From assembly GCA_024449915.1 (NCBI GenBank), contig JAMZAV010000108.1, positions 62,001-126,000 on the forward strand: a stretch of DNA of 64,000 nucleotides, in the 5' to 3' direction. The position numbers and the translations under genes were made by a program. The stretch is from Sweltsa coloradensis (taxonomy: Eukaryota; Arthropoda; Insecta; Plecoptera; Chloroperlidae). Below are positions 33,863 to 43,935 of this stretch, piece by piece. Under the pieces are notes generated by a model. That model did not search any database and was not told where the DNA came from. It was given only the letters and a program-made list of their open reading frames with translations. Every line of letters begins with the position of its first letter. Within the stretch, counting starts at the first letter, position 1.

Positions 33863-34237
33863 GCTAAATCACATCTGAAATCAGCCAGCAACTCGGAGGT
33901 AAAGAAAGCATGGAAGGAGAAAGGCAAGAATAAAATGTGGAGTGAGCTAGTTAATACAAGGAAAGGAAGAAATGATAGGACAAACCATTATAGGAGAAGA
34001 ACTACAACAGCACAGTTTAGACTAGATACCGGCCATGACTTGCTAGCAAAGCACTTACATAGAATAGGTGTGATGGAGAGCAGCATGTGTAAACTCTGTG
34101 GTGATGGAACACAGGACAGACAACATCTATTTAGATGCGCTACATTGAAAGGACACTATGGGGAAATGCCAGGGGGTATGGACAGGAGGGAACAGGAGTC
34201 CTATCTTTACTGGTTGTCAAGACACATGATGACATAG
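33863..34237 (+). pseudogene. LINE ORF2 C-terminal zinc-knuckle region
   Basis: About 124 codons of the same frame as the RNase H. Recognisable parts are TTAQFRLDTGHDLLAKHLHR, IGVMESSMCKLCGDG and DRQHLFRC, giving a C-x2-C-x8-H-x4-C cluster that follows RNase H in many non-LTR retrotransposons and is thought to bind nucleic acid. It ends in TAG at 34235-34237. The apparent ATG at 33851 lies within the hAT terminal repeat, so it is not a real start. Confidence 0.8.
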
Positions 34238-34415
34238 ATATGTCAATGTGGGCATAAGAGAAGAAGAAGAAGAAGAAGACATCAAGCAATGCCTTTATCA
34301 CTAGTATTATCTCTATCAGACATCATAGAAACAACGCAACAGCCCAATGATCAACTAGAAAACGCCTAGATGAGTCGTGAATGCCTGTAACATATCATCA
34401 CTGTTCTATTAGTAC

Positions 34416-35370
34416 TAGGGATGTGCGGGTACCCGAAAAACGGGTAATTTTCGGGTAGGTAAAATTACCCGACCTCGGGTCGGGCCGTCAATTCCTACCC
34501 GAAAAAGTCGGGTCGGGTAGAAGTAATAAAGAAACACGCCAATCTGCTCCTTTTAAACCTCCCGCTCACACGCCAAACGAACAGCTGACGTCGGAGCGGA
34601 CCAATCGCTACGACAAAGGCGCGGCTATGCTATGATGCTGTGTCCTTGGCTCTTCCCGTCTTCCGGCGCTGTCCCCGCTGGAGTAATAGGCCCTAGGCCC
34701 CTACTGACCGTCATTACTCGTCTTCTGGTTATTCAACGCTAATAACGGCATAAAGCAAGTTGAATATTACGTACGTAGGCGAATGGTGAAAAAGAAACAA
34801 CGCTAATAAACGTCGTCTAATGCCTAGGCGGCAGGCCTAGAAGTCCGATCTAGTGCGCATCGTTGCGCGCAGCAGAGCGTTGGGCGGAGTCAGACCGAAA
34901 GGCTGGTGCAAACGCGCGATTTCGTCAGATGCATGGCTGGTACAAACGCATGATTTCGTCGGCCGGAAGAGAAAAATACGCGATCGCATCGGTTTTTCTT
35001 GGGGTTGGGTCGGAAATATTAGAAAACGATCGTTACGATATTATTTCCGAGAATAACGAACGATTGATGCAGGAAAACGATAATAGCGGGGTTTCACTGT
35101 ACTAGGCCTAGGCCTAGGCCTACTCAAGCAAAAGTTCATAAGACGCCGATTTGGAAGTACTTCGTGTCAACACAGCCCAGAGTGGCTACCTGCAACCAAT
35201 GCAAAACTGTTTTCTAGGATTTTTTTTTTAAAAAATGAATTCACAAATAAAAAAAAATTCACTACCCGAGCCCGACCCGAGCCTACTTCAATTACCCGAG
35301 CCCGAGGGTACTTTCAATTACCCGACCCGAGCCCGACCCGAGTTCAAAAACCACTACCCGCACATCCCTA
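34416..35370. mobile_element. non-autonomous hAT element rich in CCCGA/TCGGG repeats
   Basis: 955 bases. Identical 16-base termini TAGGGATGTGCGGGTA and TACCCGCACATCCCTA; the perfect 8-base duplication ATTAGTAC is at 34408-34415 and 35371-35378. Next to both ends are clusters of TACCCGA, TCGGGT and CCCGAGCCCGA words, in opposite orientation at the two ends. The middle is GC-richer than the surrounding DNA and includes AGGCCTAGGCCTAGGCCTA at 35104-35122. No transposase is visible; two overlapping 67-80 codon frames (34853, 34863) are unrecognised. Confidence 0.93.
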
Positions 35371-35378
35371 ATTAGTAC

Positions 35379-35716
35379 CTAGATGTTTCATGGCTCCCAA
35401 TGTAGGTAGGCCTACCAAATTAATAGTATGATACCTACTCTTAATAATCTCTGGTTTTGATATTACTGACAGGGCCATAGTATCAGACACACAGTAGCCT
35501 ACTCATCTTGCACTCATTTAGGCCCACTGACAAAACCTTTCATAATAGGCTAGAGACTTACTAAGATACAACTGCTTGCAAGCGGTTTGGTTTGGTCAGT
35601 ACTATAACAATCTTAGGCCTAAAAGCCTCCAGATTTGCTTCAGAAAATGACCATCAAAGATGATGAAGCAAATTAAAAAAGGTAGACCTACTAAGGTAGG
35701 CCTAAGTAAGTAAATA
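35379..35716. other. no recognised gene
   Basis: Short spacer between the hAT and the Helentron, AT-rich, with nothing recognised. Confidence 0.45.
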
Positions 35717-36589
35717 CTAGAAAGCTTCGCAAACAGCTTTTTCAGGAGCATTGTTGGATGAGCGTAATTGGTGCATTGAGCTGCCATGTGTTACACAGAT
35801 TTCCTGTTGTTATGTGAAAAAATCATTACTAAATCGAAGATTTTTTTTTTAAACGAAAAAATCGTAAAATTGCGATTTTTATGAGATAATTTTTTGATGA
35901 TGCTCAAATTTCACACGAATAATATTAACTCATATAAATTTAAGATTCTGTGAAAAAATCATTACAATCGAATGAAGCATGAAGGTGTTATAAGTCAGAC
36001 ATTTTTTTAAATGAAACAAATCGTAAAATTGCCATTTTCATGAGAAATAATTTTTCGGTTGCCTCAAATGTTCACAGAATTAAGGCTATATTAATTCATG
36101 AAATTAAGGTTCTGTGAAAAGATTATTACAATCGAATAAACCATGTAGGTGTTATAGGCCCAAGTCAAAGAACTTGTTTTTAAATCAAAAACATCGTAAA
36201 ATTGCGATTTTTATGAGAAATAATTTTTCGATTGCGCTCAAATTTCACACAAATATATTAGGCCTAATTAATAAAATTAAGATTCTTTGAAAAAATCATT
36301 ATTATCGGATAAAACATATAGGTGTTATAAGTCGAAGAAATTATTTAAAAAGTCGAAAAAATCGTAAAATTATTTTCATGAAAAATAATTTTTCGGTTGC
36401 ACTAAAAAACGTGGCAGTTCTAAGTTCAGAGATTTCGAAGGTCTCCAGAAAATTTCATCGCAACTGGAGTATCGGTTTAGCCGGAATCGTGTGGACAAAC
36501 ACACAAAAATACAAAAAAACATTCCGGATTTTTTTCTCCAGTGTAACAGAATGGAATCTTCGCTTCGCTCGCTCGCTACGCTCATCCAA
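35717..36589 (-). mobile_element. Helentron-like element F
   Basis: Minus-strand copy. The 5' start TTGGATGAGCGTAGCGAGCG is at the right, and the 3' end (complement of CTAGAAAGCTTCGCAAACAG at 35717-35736) is on the left, ending CTAG followed by host T. Subterminal ACGCTCATCCAACA is present. Four internal ~160-base repeats with TTTTTTCACAGAA and CGATTTTACGAT-type motifs. It shares a 3' end type with copies A and B (GCGAAGC before the CTAG) and a 5' end with D, E and G, so it looks like a chimera of two subfamilies. Confidence 0.8.
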
Positions 36590-37158
36590 TAAATGTAGTA
36601 CTACTTGTATCAGATCCCACCTCACTTACCAGTAAGTTAGAAAAAACATTTTGTTTTGACAGGACAGACGACTCTCGAGGTTCTGCAGATTAGAGAACAC
36701 CGTTCAAGATGATCACTGCAAATAGGAACCTTGAAATGATAAAAATGAAATGATAAAAATAAGTAGTGTTACTGAGGGGAACATACCTAGGAATAGACCT
36801 AGGCCTATCACGAGTTTTTGTTAGTATTTTTTATATTGGTGTGACTGTAAGATAGGATCAACAGTTTACCTTTGAAATTGATGGTAACTGCTGAAATTCT
36901 TGATAAATATTAAATAGAGACATAAAAATGTAATACTCAGGAGAGTGAGCAAGACCTCATGTCGTAACGTCTCGTGTTTTTTCTGTGTTTTGTTTTTGTA
37001 CATATTTATGTGTCTATTTAGCTTATCAAGAAATTCAGCAGCCACCATCACTTTTAGAAGGTAAGCTGTTAGATCCTTTTTCACACCAATATACTCCAGC
37101 CAATTAGCATTCTATCAACATACCTAATCATAGTTATTATTTAGTTCAACTTCAAATC
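36590..37158. other. no recognised gene
   Basis: AT-rich. The 72-codon minus frame (36866) has no domain. Confidence 0.45.
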
Positions 37159-37161
37159 TTA

Positions 37162-37652
37162 GGGTGTGTCTGAAAATTATTCAAAGTCTAGGTCCAGGTC
37201 CAGGTCTAGGTCCAAATTCAAGTCCACGTCTAACAACGTAGTTAGGTACTGATTATCTGTCGATGGCGTGTAAAGTACTGTCTGAAAAGTCTAAGTCTAG
37301 GTCCATTCTTGGTCCAAGTCGACAAATAGATCGAGCAATCGAAAGTGTACACTCGTTTTAGGTCCGATTCAAAATGGCCGTCCGTGACAACGAGAGAAAC
37401 AATAAATGAATGCATTGTTAAATAAAGGTAAACATTTAAGTTTTGTTTGTTTTATCACGTATTATTGGTTTTACAAGATGTACAAATGCTTTTAATAACA
37501 ATACTTTACAAGGACTCTCGAATGCACACCTAACCTAAAATTTAGGTAGTGTTGACTTGCCGAGGCAGCTCTACTGTAGGCTAGTATAGCACTTTAACTT
37601 GAGTTGGACTGGACCTACACCTGGACTTGGACCATAATTTCAGTACACACCC
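37162..37652. mobile_element. Harbinger-like MITE with GGTCCA/TGGACC repeats
   Basis: 491 bases. The left end is GGGTGTGTCTGAAAATTAT and the complement of the right end is GGGTGTGTACTGAAATTAT. The flanking triplet is TTA (37159-37161 and 37653-37655). Subterminal AGGTCCA hexamer-like repeats (five or more at the left) face TGGACC repeats at the right. No coding frame. The TTA duplication points to PIF/Harbinger, but the termini differ from the CAACTTAG group in this window. Confidence 0.75.
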
Positions 37653-37655
37653 TTA

Positions 37656-38221
37656 GTCCGACATGGGATAGGCCAACTGTCTCGTTAAAACACCTGGCAT
37701 ATTATTAAGCAATTAAACAAGGATCGCCAGGCAGTTTTTCAACTCACAATAGTGGAAGAATGTCGAGTTTGAACGATGCTTGTTGCGCCCTCAAGTCCAA
37801 GGCTTATCTATCGCAGTCCAGGATTCGAGAGGAGTCTAACAGCTTGGCTAGACTTGGACACGGCGGTGCATCATCCGCATAGGCACCTTCTTGAATGCGA
37901 ACTGAAACAGAACAACAAAGTAGGCCTATGATTCACAATAGTCCAGGGTCCAATAACACACAAAGTAGAAGAATGCAACTGTTCTCAATACAAAGGTACA
38001 GGTAACAGAGAGACTAAGGTAGGTACCCCTAATAACCTACGGCAGCCAGTAACCGGACACGCAGAACACGCCTACTTTCTGGTCGTCTTAGAACGCTTTG
38101 GAAGATATTACACACTGGTGTGATGCTAGTTGACATTTTCTTTACAAAGTACTTTGGTAGGGGAGAGGGGGGTACATGTAGGCTAAACAAGGGGCACATG
38201 TAAACAAGCCCAATAAAAAGC
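37656..38221. other. no recognised gene
   Basis: No gene found. The 70-codon minus frame at 38029 has no recognisable domain. Confidence 0.45.
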
Positions 38222-38229
38222 ATTTGAAT

Positions 38230-38666
38230 AAGTGATAACATTGGGTACCCGGAAACCGGTTCCGGTGGGGAACCGGTTCCAACTTTTGAAACTGGTTCCC
38301 AAATTTTTTTTTTTTTTTTACAAAGTGATGTTAAAAATTTGTAATAAATAATTGATAATTTAAATTCGAATTTGTATTTCTTTTTTGTACGTAACTAGGC
38401 CTACATAACAGCACCTTCTTTTCTCACAGATTGTGAAGTTATTCCTGCTATGCTAGGCCCGTCCCACTCCAGATTGCACAATAGGCTATGGGTGTTCAAG
38501 GACGCGCACATTGTTCGAACTTTGAAGAATGCTTTTTAAGGGCACTTTTTGACCTGCTGATTGTAAATTGTAACTTAAAAAAAAAAAAAAAAAAATCGTT
38601 TTTTTTTAGAACCGGTTCCGGGGCGGAGGAACCGGTTCGGACTTTTTGGACTCGATGTCATCACTA
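38230..38666. mobile_element. short non-autonomous hAT element with GGAACCGGTTCC motifs
   Basis: 437 bases with imperfect termini AAGTGATAACATTG and (complement of the right end) TAGTGATGACATCG, and the perfect 8-base duplication ATTTGAAT (38222-38229, 38667-38674). Near each end are ACCGGTTCC palindromes and A/T homopolymers of 13-20 bases. No open frame. Confidence 0.85.
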
Positions 38667-38674
38667 ATTTGAAT

Positions 38675-40600
38675 GGTTAAAAAATCTGCAAAAAATCTGA
38701 AGTGTTGTTTTTTACTGCACTTCCACTAGGTACCTTGTAAGATTCAAGTTGATTCTAATGACTACTCTGCAGCATCCACCAGGGCCTTCAAAGTCCAACT
38801 CGCTACCTTCCCGTGGTTTGGCCTGTGAGTAGGGGAGTAGTGTATTCCCCAAAACTAAGGGCGAGCTCTGGCCGGTTGGGGTGCGTGTTGCAAAGAGAGC
38901 TCTCGCGCAACTTTTTATCACACCTTTCTTCATTCACACAGCCTTACTCATATTTATTTTCTTCTTTCACTTTTTTCTTCTCCATACTTGCCGGCCCTCT
39001 CTGCAACGAGCACTCCTCCGTTCCCACCCAGTTTAACCCATCCTATCCAACATCCTCACTCCTTCCCATTAACCCCCCTCGTCTTCCCTTACGTTCCTCC
39101 CATTGAAAATAAGTAAACATAGTGTGGTAATCCACAATTATGGAAAAAGAAAATTTGGAAGATTCCAATACAATTGACATGGGCACTGATAACTCTACTG
39201 TTGAGTGCCCTAAAACAACATTTACTAACTAGGCCTAACTAACTAGCATCCACCATTTTGTATTTTTGGGTTCAACAAGTAAATATTTCAACTTATGCTT
39301 TGCCTTATTATTACTATTATCTATAGGCCATAATCATACATTCAGGTTGAAACTTGATGAAATAAGTTCATTCACTATCTAGCTACATTATGCACAACTT
39401 GGCTGCAAAATCTAAATAAATCATGAATAGGCCTACTAAACCTTAAATAAATGTAGCCTACTTCCGCCTAGAGACGCTCTTCACTTCCGCCCACTTAACT
39501 AGCCCTACCTAGCGGAAAACCGACAAAGCTCTACCTTTTGCATGTCAATCATTCAACATGGGGAAACCGAAGACGTGACAAGCAGTCTACATTTGTATCT
39601 TACATAGGCCTAGGCCTACATCCAGACGGCGGTGATTAAAACATACGCGCTTCGCGCCCACCCCCTAACCTACTTTTCCCCTCGTTAAAAAGTTGGGGGC
39701 TACCAACCGAAGAAGTAGGCCTACCAAGGGGGGCGGGGGGTACTTCTTCGGCTAGGGGGGTCAGACTTTTCAACTCGGTTTTTCTTCACTAAAAACATAC
39801 CTAGCAAAACCACTTCAAATTAGAAATAGATGTTCAGAATTAGGCCTACTCATTATTAACGATTTATTAACACTAATCAGTAATCACTTTGAAAATATAC
39901 CAATAATACAGAATAATGATCACACAAAATACTCGCAACTTTCAGTCTTGGGCCGTTTCCGCCATGTTGTCATTTAGATCTTCGTTCATTTCCTTAGTAG
40001 GCCTACCAACCTTAATCACAAAAATACTCTAGGCCTACCTACTAAAGCTTTAATGTCACTATTTTAAACATACGGTAAAGGTATTTCAACGCAAAAGGAC
40101 TGTTAAGGTTTTGAAGTTTTCTTTTTTTTGTAGGCCCTAACTAGGCCTATAACAGCACAAACATAATAATTTTCTTTTGGTTTTTCAAATTACATTCTTG
40201 TAATGTTACTTGCAGTGAGTAGGCCTACAACAACTCAGCAGTCAGCACGACGGTAGGCCTAGGCCGCGTCACTCTTCGCCACTTAGGCCTATCCCCCTAT
40301 GCTTACAATTAATAATAAAACAGAAAATGGAGCATGTGTATTATTTAATAATAGGCCTATAAATCTTTAATAATAAAATATATCATTTCAAGCCGTTTTG
40401 CGAGGTTTTTAATGGAGAAAAACTGAGTTTGAAGAAGTAGGCCTACCAAGGGGGGGGGGGGAAGCGCGAATGTTTTAGCCTACTTGCCTAGGCCTACTTG
40501 GTATTATATTTATTTAACACCAACGCATTTCACTCAAAACATTGCAAAATGCATTTGGACACCCTTAACCGAAGGAACCTACCGGACTAGGGCCTCAGGT
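38675..40600. other. no supported gene; one LINE 3'-tail fragment
   Basis: Contains the GGGCACTGATAACTCTACTG hairpin module at 39184-39225 (LINE-type 3' end). A GC-rich unit with CTAACCTACTTTTCCCC and GTAGGCCTACC at 39655-39760 recurs in part at 40435-40460 and 42180-42230, suggesting a worn repeat. Frames at 38712 and 38813 overlap on opposite strands and are not called. Confidence 0.45.
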
Positions 40601-40603
40601 TTA

Positions 40604-41474
40604 AGGCCCTTCATAACCAACTTAGGCCTCTAACTTAGCAGCTAACTTAGCCTCTAACTTTAGGTTGCTGTTCATGATAGATATTTTAGGCCGCTAACTT
40701 AACAGCCACTGCCTCCTAGATGTTGCTCGTGGCAGAGTGCTTTACAGCCATACCGTCCCCTCTAACTTTAGGTGGCTGTGCATGATAGATGTTTTTAAAC
40801 CAATCACAACACAGATTTGCAGTGTTTACTTTTATCGCGCCAATGCTTGACATACAATAACATTCAGCATTCAGTAAGTAGGCCTAGCCTAGCTCTACTT
40901 AGGTAGCATTATAGAATTGATTGACTATAGACTGTACAGTTTATTAAACAATAATTGATGGTAAAAATAATAAACGTATTTATTTAAGACAACGTGACGT
41001 AAGCCTTACATAACCTCACATGGCCCAGCCTAGCTGGGGCTAGGCCATAGTACTGCAATAAACGTTAATATACTGACGGTCAGTTGACATTTCTGCCCCA
41101 ATCGATAGCCAAACGTTTTCTTTATATTCTTATCTTTGATAATAAGAACGAAGATTTTACATATAGCAGTGCCTTTTCATGAATTCGTTCAATAGCTTTT
41201 CATCGAACAATAGCTGATGTTCCTTGGGATCCATTTTTTAGTTTTTTACGTTTTAATCGATATGACCGGAAATTGTCGGCTCGAGTCTCTCTCTGATGTG
41301 GTTAAGTTAATGTTAAGTTACTGCTAAGTAAAACCTTGGAGTTTGCAAACTTCGGTTGCTGATAAGTGTAAGTTGGAAGGCTAAGTTTTGGTCATGAACA
41401 GACGTGTTGTTTTCCATAAGACAAACCTTTAAGTTAGAGGCTAAGTTAGCTACTAAGTTAGTTGTGAATGGCCT
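40604..41474 (-). mobile_element. PIF/Harbinger-like element with MADF fragment, copy 2
   Basis: 871 bases, inverted relative to copy 1 at 5490. The termini are AGGCCCTTCATAACCAAC and (complement of the right end) AGGCCATTCACAACTAAC. The flanking triplet TTA is at 40601-40603 and 41475-41477. It carries the same CTAACTTAG-rich ends and the MADF-like segment (complement of about 41080-41232), which has a one-base deletion (GGCACTGC instead of GGCCACTGC) that breaks its frame. Confidence 0.85.
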
Positions 41475-41477
41475 TTA

Positions 41478-42119
41478 GTCGGAACCAAACCAGAAGGGAT
41501 GCTATGAGGTGGGTGGGGTTTGTTCACGCGGTCGTTTGAAAAAATGGTTCTTAAGGGTTACTTTTGTGTGCACATGGTTATGGCGGGCGGTCAAGTGTCG
41601 CGAGGGGATATGGGCACTACCTGACCAGCCAATTAGGATACAATCTTGAAAAGACGTTTTCCTTGAAAAGCTTTGTTGTCGCGTCGACCTCGTTGACCAA
41701 CCACAATCTGAGTTTCGAAGATTCAGCCAATAGGGTAGCTAAAAGAATTCGGAACTACAAAACATAGAAAGGGGTTTTCTTTCTGAGATAATTGGAAGCC
41801 GAATACGAGAAAATATGAATGGGAACCGCAACATATTGTGACCAACAAAGGAGACAATTTGTTGTACAGGGATGAATGTTATTTATTTATTTCATTTATT
41901 TGTTTCCATGTTACAAAGATAGTAGGCCTACATTGGTTATACAATGCTATCCATCTTTCGATGGGTAGGGCTAGCGTTAGACCGAACAAACTTTAGAAAG
42001 GGTAGATCTCGCAACACCGTGGGCAGTTTTCAAGTCGTGCGCATTGAAATGTTGCTCCCTCCACACCATCCGGTTTGGTTCCGACCAAAGGTGCAGAGAA
42101 ATATAGGCCCTAGCCGGTA
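41478..42119. other. no recognised gene
   Basis: A 67-codon frame (41564) has no domain; otherwise featureless. Confidence 0.45.
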
Positions 42120-42124
42120 GGCCT

Positions 42125-42850
42125 AGGCCCCTACAGTCTTACTCTTTCAGTTGGCATGCCCTAACTTTTCAACACTGCAATGTTAGGGGAAAAGTAGGGT
42201 GCACCCCCCCACTCCCCCTAACCTACTTTTCCAACGATGGGGCATTTTTTTTTGGTTTATTTGGATTAAGGACGCGTCAACCATTAGGTCATAATGCACC
42301 ACTCTAACCTAGGGGGGGAGGGGGGGGGGAGGTGGGGCCCACGCTGGTCAGAATCAGAACCAGCCACGGGTAAGAGGAAAGGGGGTTCTCACGTCGCGGT
42401 CGTCATTGTCTTCGTCATCGTTCGTTATTTCATTGTCGTCATCGTCGTCGAGGAGTCATCAAGGGAAGGGGGCAAGGTCCTGAGACGATTTCCAGAGCTC
42501 GCCTCTATTTCGGACAGTAAAATAGCTAGCCTATTCTAGCTGATGTTGTGAGGGACTTTTCGTTGTCATCGCTTTTCGATTAGCAGAGCCTATGCTCTGG
42601 CCTAGCTATTAGCCAAGGCCTAGCGGAACTTTTCGTTGGTATGGACAGTTTTTTGATCAGTAGGTATGCCTAGGCTACTTTAGATTTAAAATAGCGACGT
42701 TAAAAGTTTTGTAGGTATAGGCCTACATAAAAAAAACTGTCCATACCAACCGAAAGAGTAGGCTACCTACCGCCTAGGCCTAGCCTAGGCCTACCCCTGG
42801 CCTAGACGGGGAAATGTTGGGGCATGGCATGCTAACCGAAAGAGTAGGCC
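42125..42850. repeat. nested inverted repeats, GC-rich
   Basis: The outer pair is TTACTCTTTCAGTTGGCATG (about 42130) against the complement at about 42825-42848 (GCATGCTAACCGAAAGAGTA). The inner pair is TTGGTATGGACAGTTTTTT (42636-42654) against AAAAAACTGTCCATACCAAC (42731-42750). A purine/G-rich tract at 42310-42340 and many AGGCCTA words are also present. The 81-codon frame at 42294 is low-complexity. Possibly a stack of MITEs, but no target duplication was identified. Confidence 0.65.
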
Positions 42851-43308
42851 TTTAGACAAGGGCTTAGGCGCCAGGCTAGGCATAGGGCCATAATTATTAT
42901 GTAACGCAATAAGGTTAAGATAATCAATCAATCGTAATCAGCACTTACCACCCAAAAATGGAAATGGAATGGTGAACGTTGACCAACAGGCAGGACGGAG
43001 TGACGCCCTAGTGCTAGTAGGTCTAGAGGGCCTGGCCTTGTTCTTCCTATCACATATCAAAGTCGATTCCTGAAAATAAAAGAATATACTGTTGTTTCCA
43101 ATATTTACATATTATTTCGATTAGGGTGTGGGCCTAGGCTATTCAAAAACTTACCAAAATGTTAATCAAAATGTTTCAGACATGTTTTTTCGTGTTTTTT
43201 CGGTCACGCAGATCACGCAGTCTACCACACACTCGTCGTAAGAGTCTTCTTCTTTACACGGTATTATCAAAGCTTCAGCCAGTGTTTAGTGCACTCCAAT
43301 TGTTGTTG
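42851..43308. other. no recognised gene
   Basis: No feature found before the trinucleotide repeat. Confidence 0.4.
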
Positions 43309-43340
43309 TAGTCGTCGTTGTTGTTGTTGTTGTTGTTGTT
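43309..43340 (+). repeat. GTT microsatellite
   Basis: About ten interrupted and uninterrupted GTT/GTC units. Confidence 0.85.
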
Positions 43341-43624
43341 ATATCATGGAGTTAATTCAATAGAATTCACTTTATTTTTTCAAATACTACAGTTCAGTAC
43401 AATACAATTTAAATAATATTATATTTGCATTCCTATGGAATGGTGAATCTTGAGGTGGGTGGGGCATACTATGCAAAATTAAAAAAGTTATGTATTCACT
43501 AGTGATTTGCCTGGTTTGATTTGCATGCATTTGCATCTAATACCATAGTTTAATCCTGTCGTCATTTTGTGAAAACGAGATTGGAATGAAGAAATTTTGA
43601 TAGGTCCTACCATAAACAATAACT

Positions 43625-43935
43625 ATGGAATATAGCAATCAGTGCTATGGACAGTGCGAACACCCGCGGATCAACGCCAGAATCAATAAGGCCAATTTCA
43701 GAACAACTTTAAATTTATTAAGTGCTTCGTTGCTAGGACGGCTCCAAAGTCACCGTTTACAAATCCCAAGACAACTGATGGACTTAAGACCAAATCAGAA
43801 GTTGAAAAACTTCTTACTTTAGCGGGAATCGAACCCTGGATTTTCTGCATTAAAAGCAGGTAGGCTTACCACAAGACCAACGAGTCACACAAAAGACCAA
43901 CGAGCCACACTACATGACCGACGAGCCACACAAAA
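43625..43935 (-). repeat. SINE family 1 copy (tail missing)
   Basis: Minus-strand head and body: body words ATGGACAGTGCGAACACCCG and GAATCAATAAGGCC, then the tRNA-like head (complement of 43815-43895, with B-box complement GGGAATCGAACCC). Beyond the head an AAGACCAACGAGCCACAC unit is repeated three times, so the 5' edge of the head was multiplied. The 3' tail hairpin is missing. Confidence 0.7.

Larger units (their letters stand above)
32513..34283 (+). mobile_element. 5'-truncated non-LTR retrotransposon, split by a hAT element
   Basis: Comprises an RNase H domain (32513-32983), a hAT insertion (33019-33862), the C-terminal zinc-knuckle region (33863-34237) and a GAA-repeat 3' tail (about 34256-34280). 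With the hAT and one GCTAAATC copy removed, the RNase H frame and the C-terminal frame are the same, interrupted by one TAA at 32981-32983. The reverse transcriptase and endonuclease parts are missing. The RNase H and Cys/His content place it among I/Nimb/R1-like LINEs. Confidence 0.85.

Noticed and set aside
33851..34237. independent 128-codon gene starting at ATG 33851
   Set aside because: The ATG belongs to the hAT terminal inverted repeat; the rest is the split LINE C-terminus.
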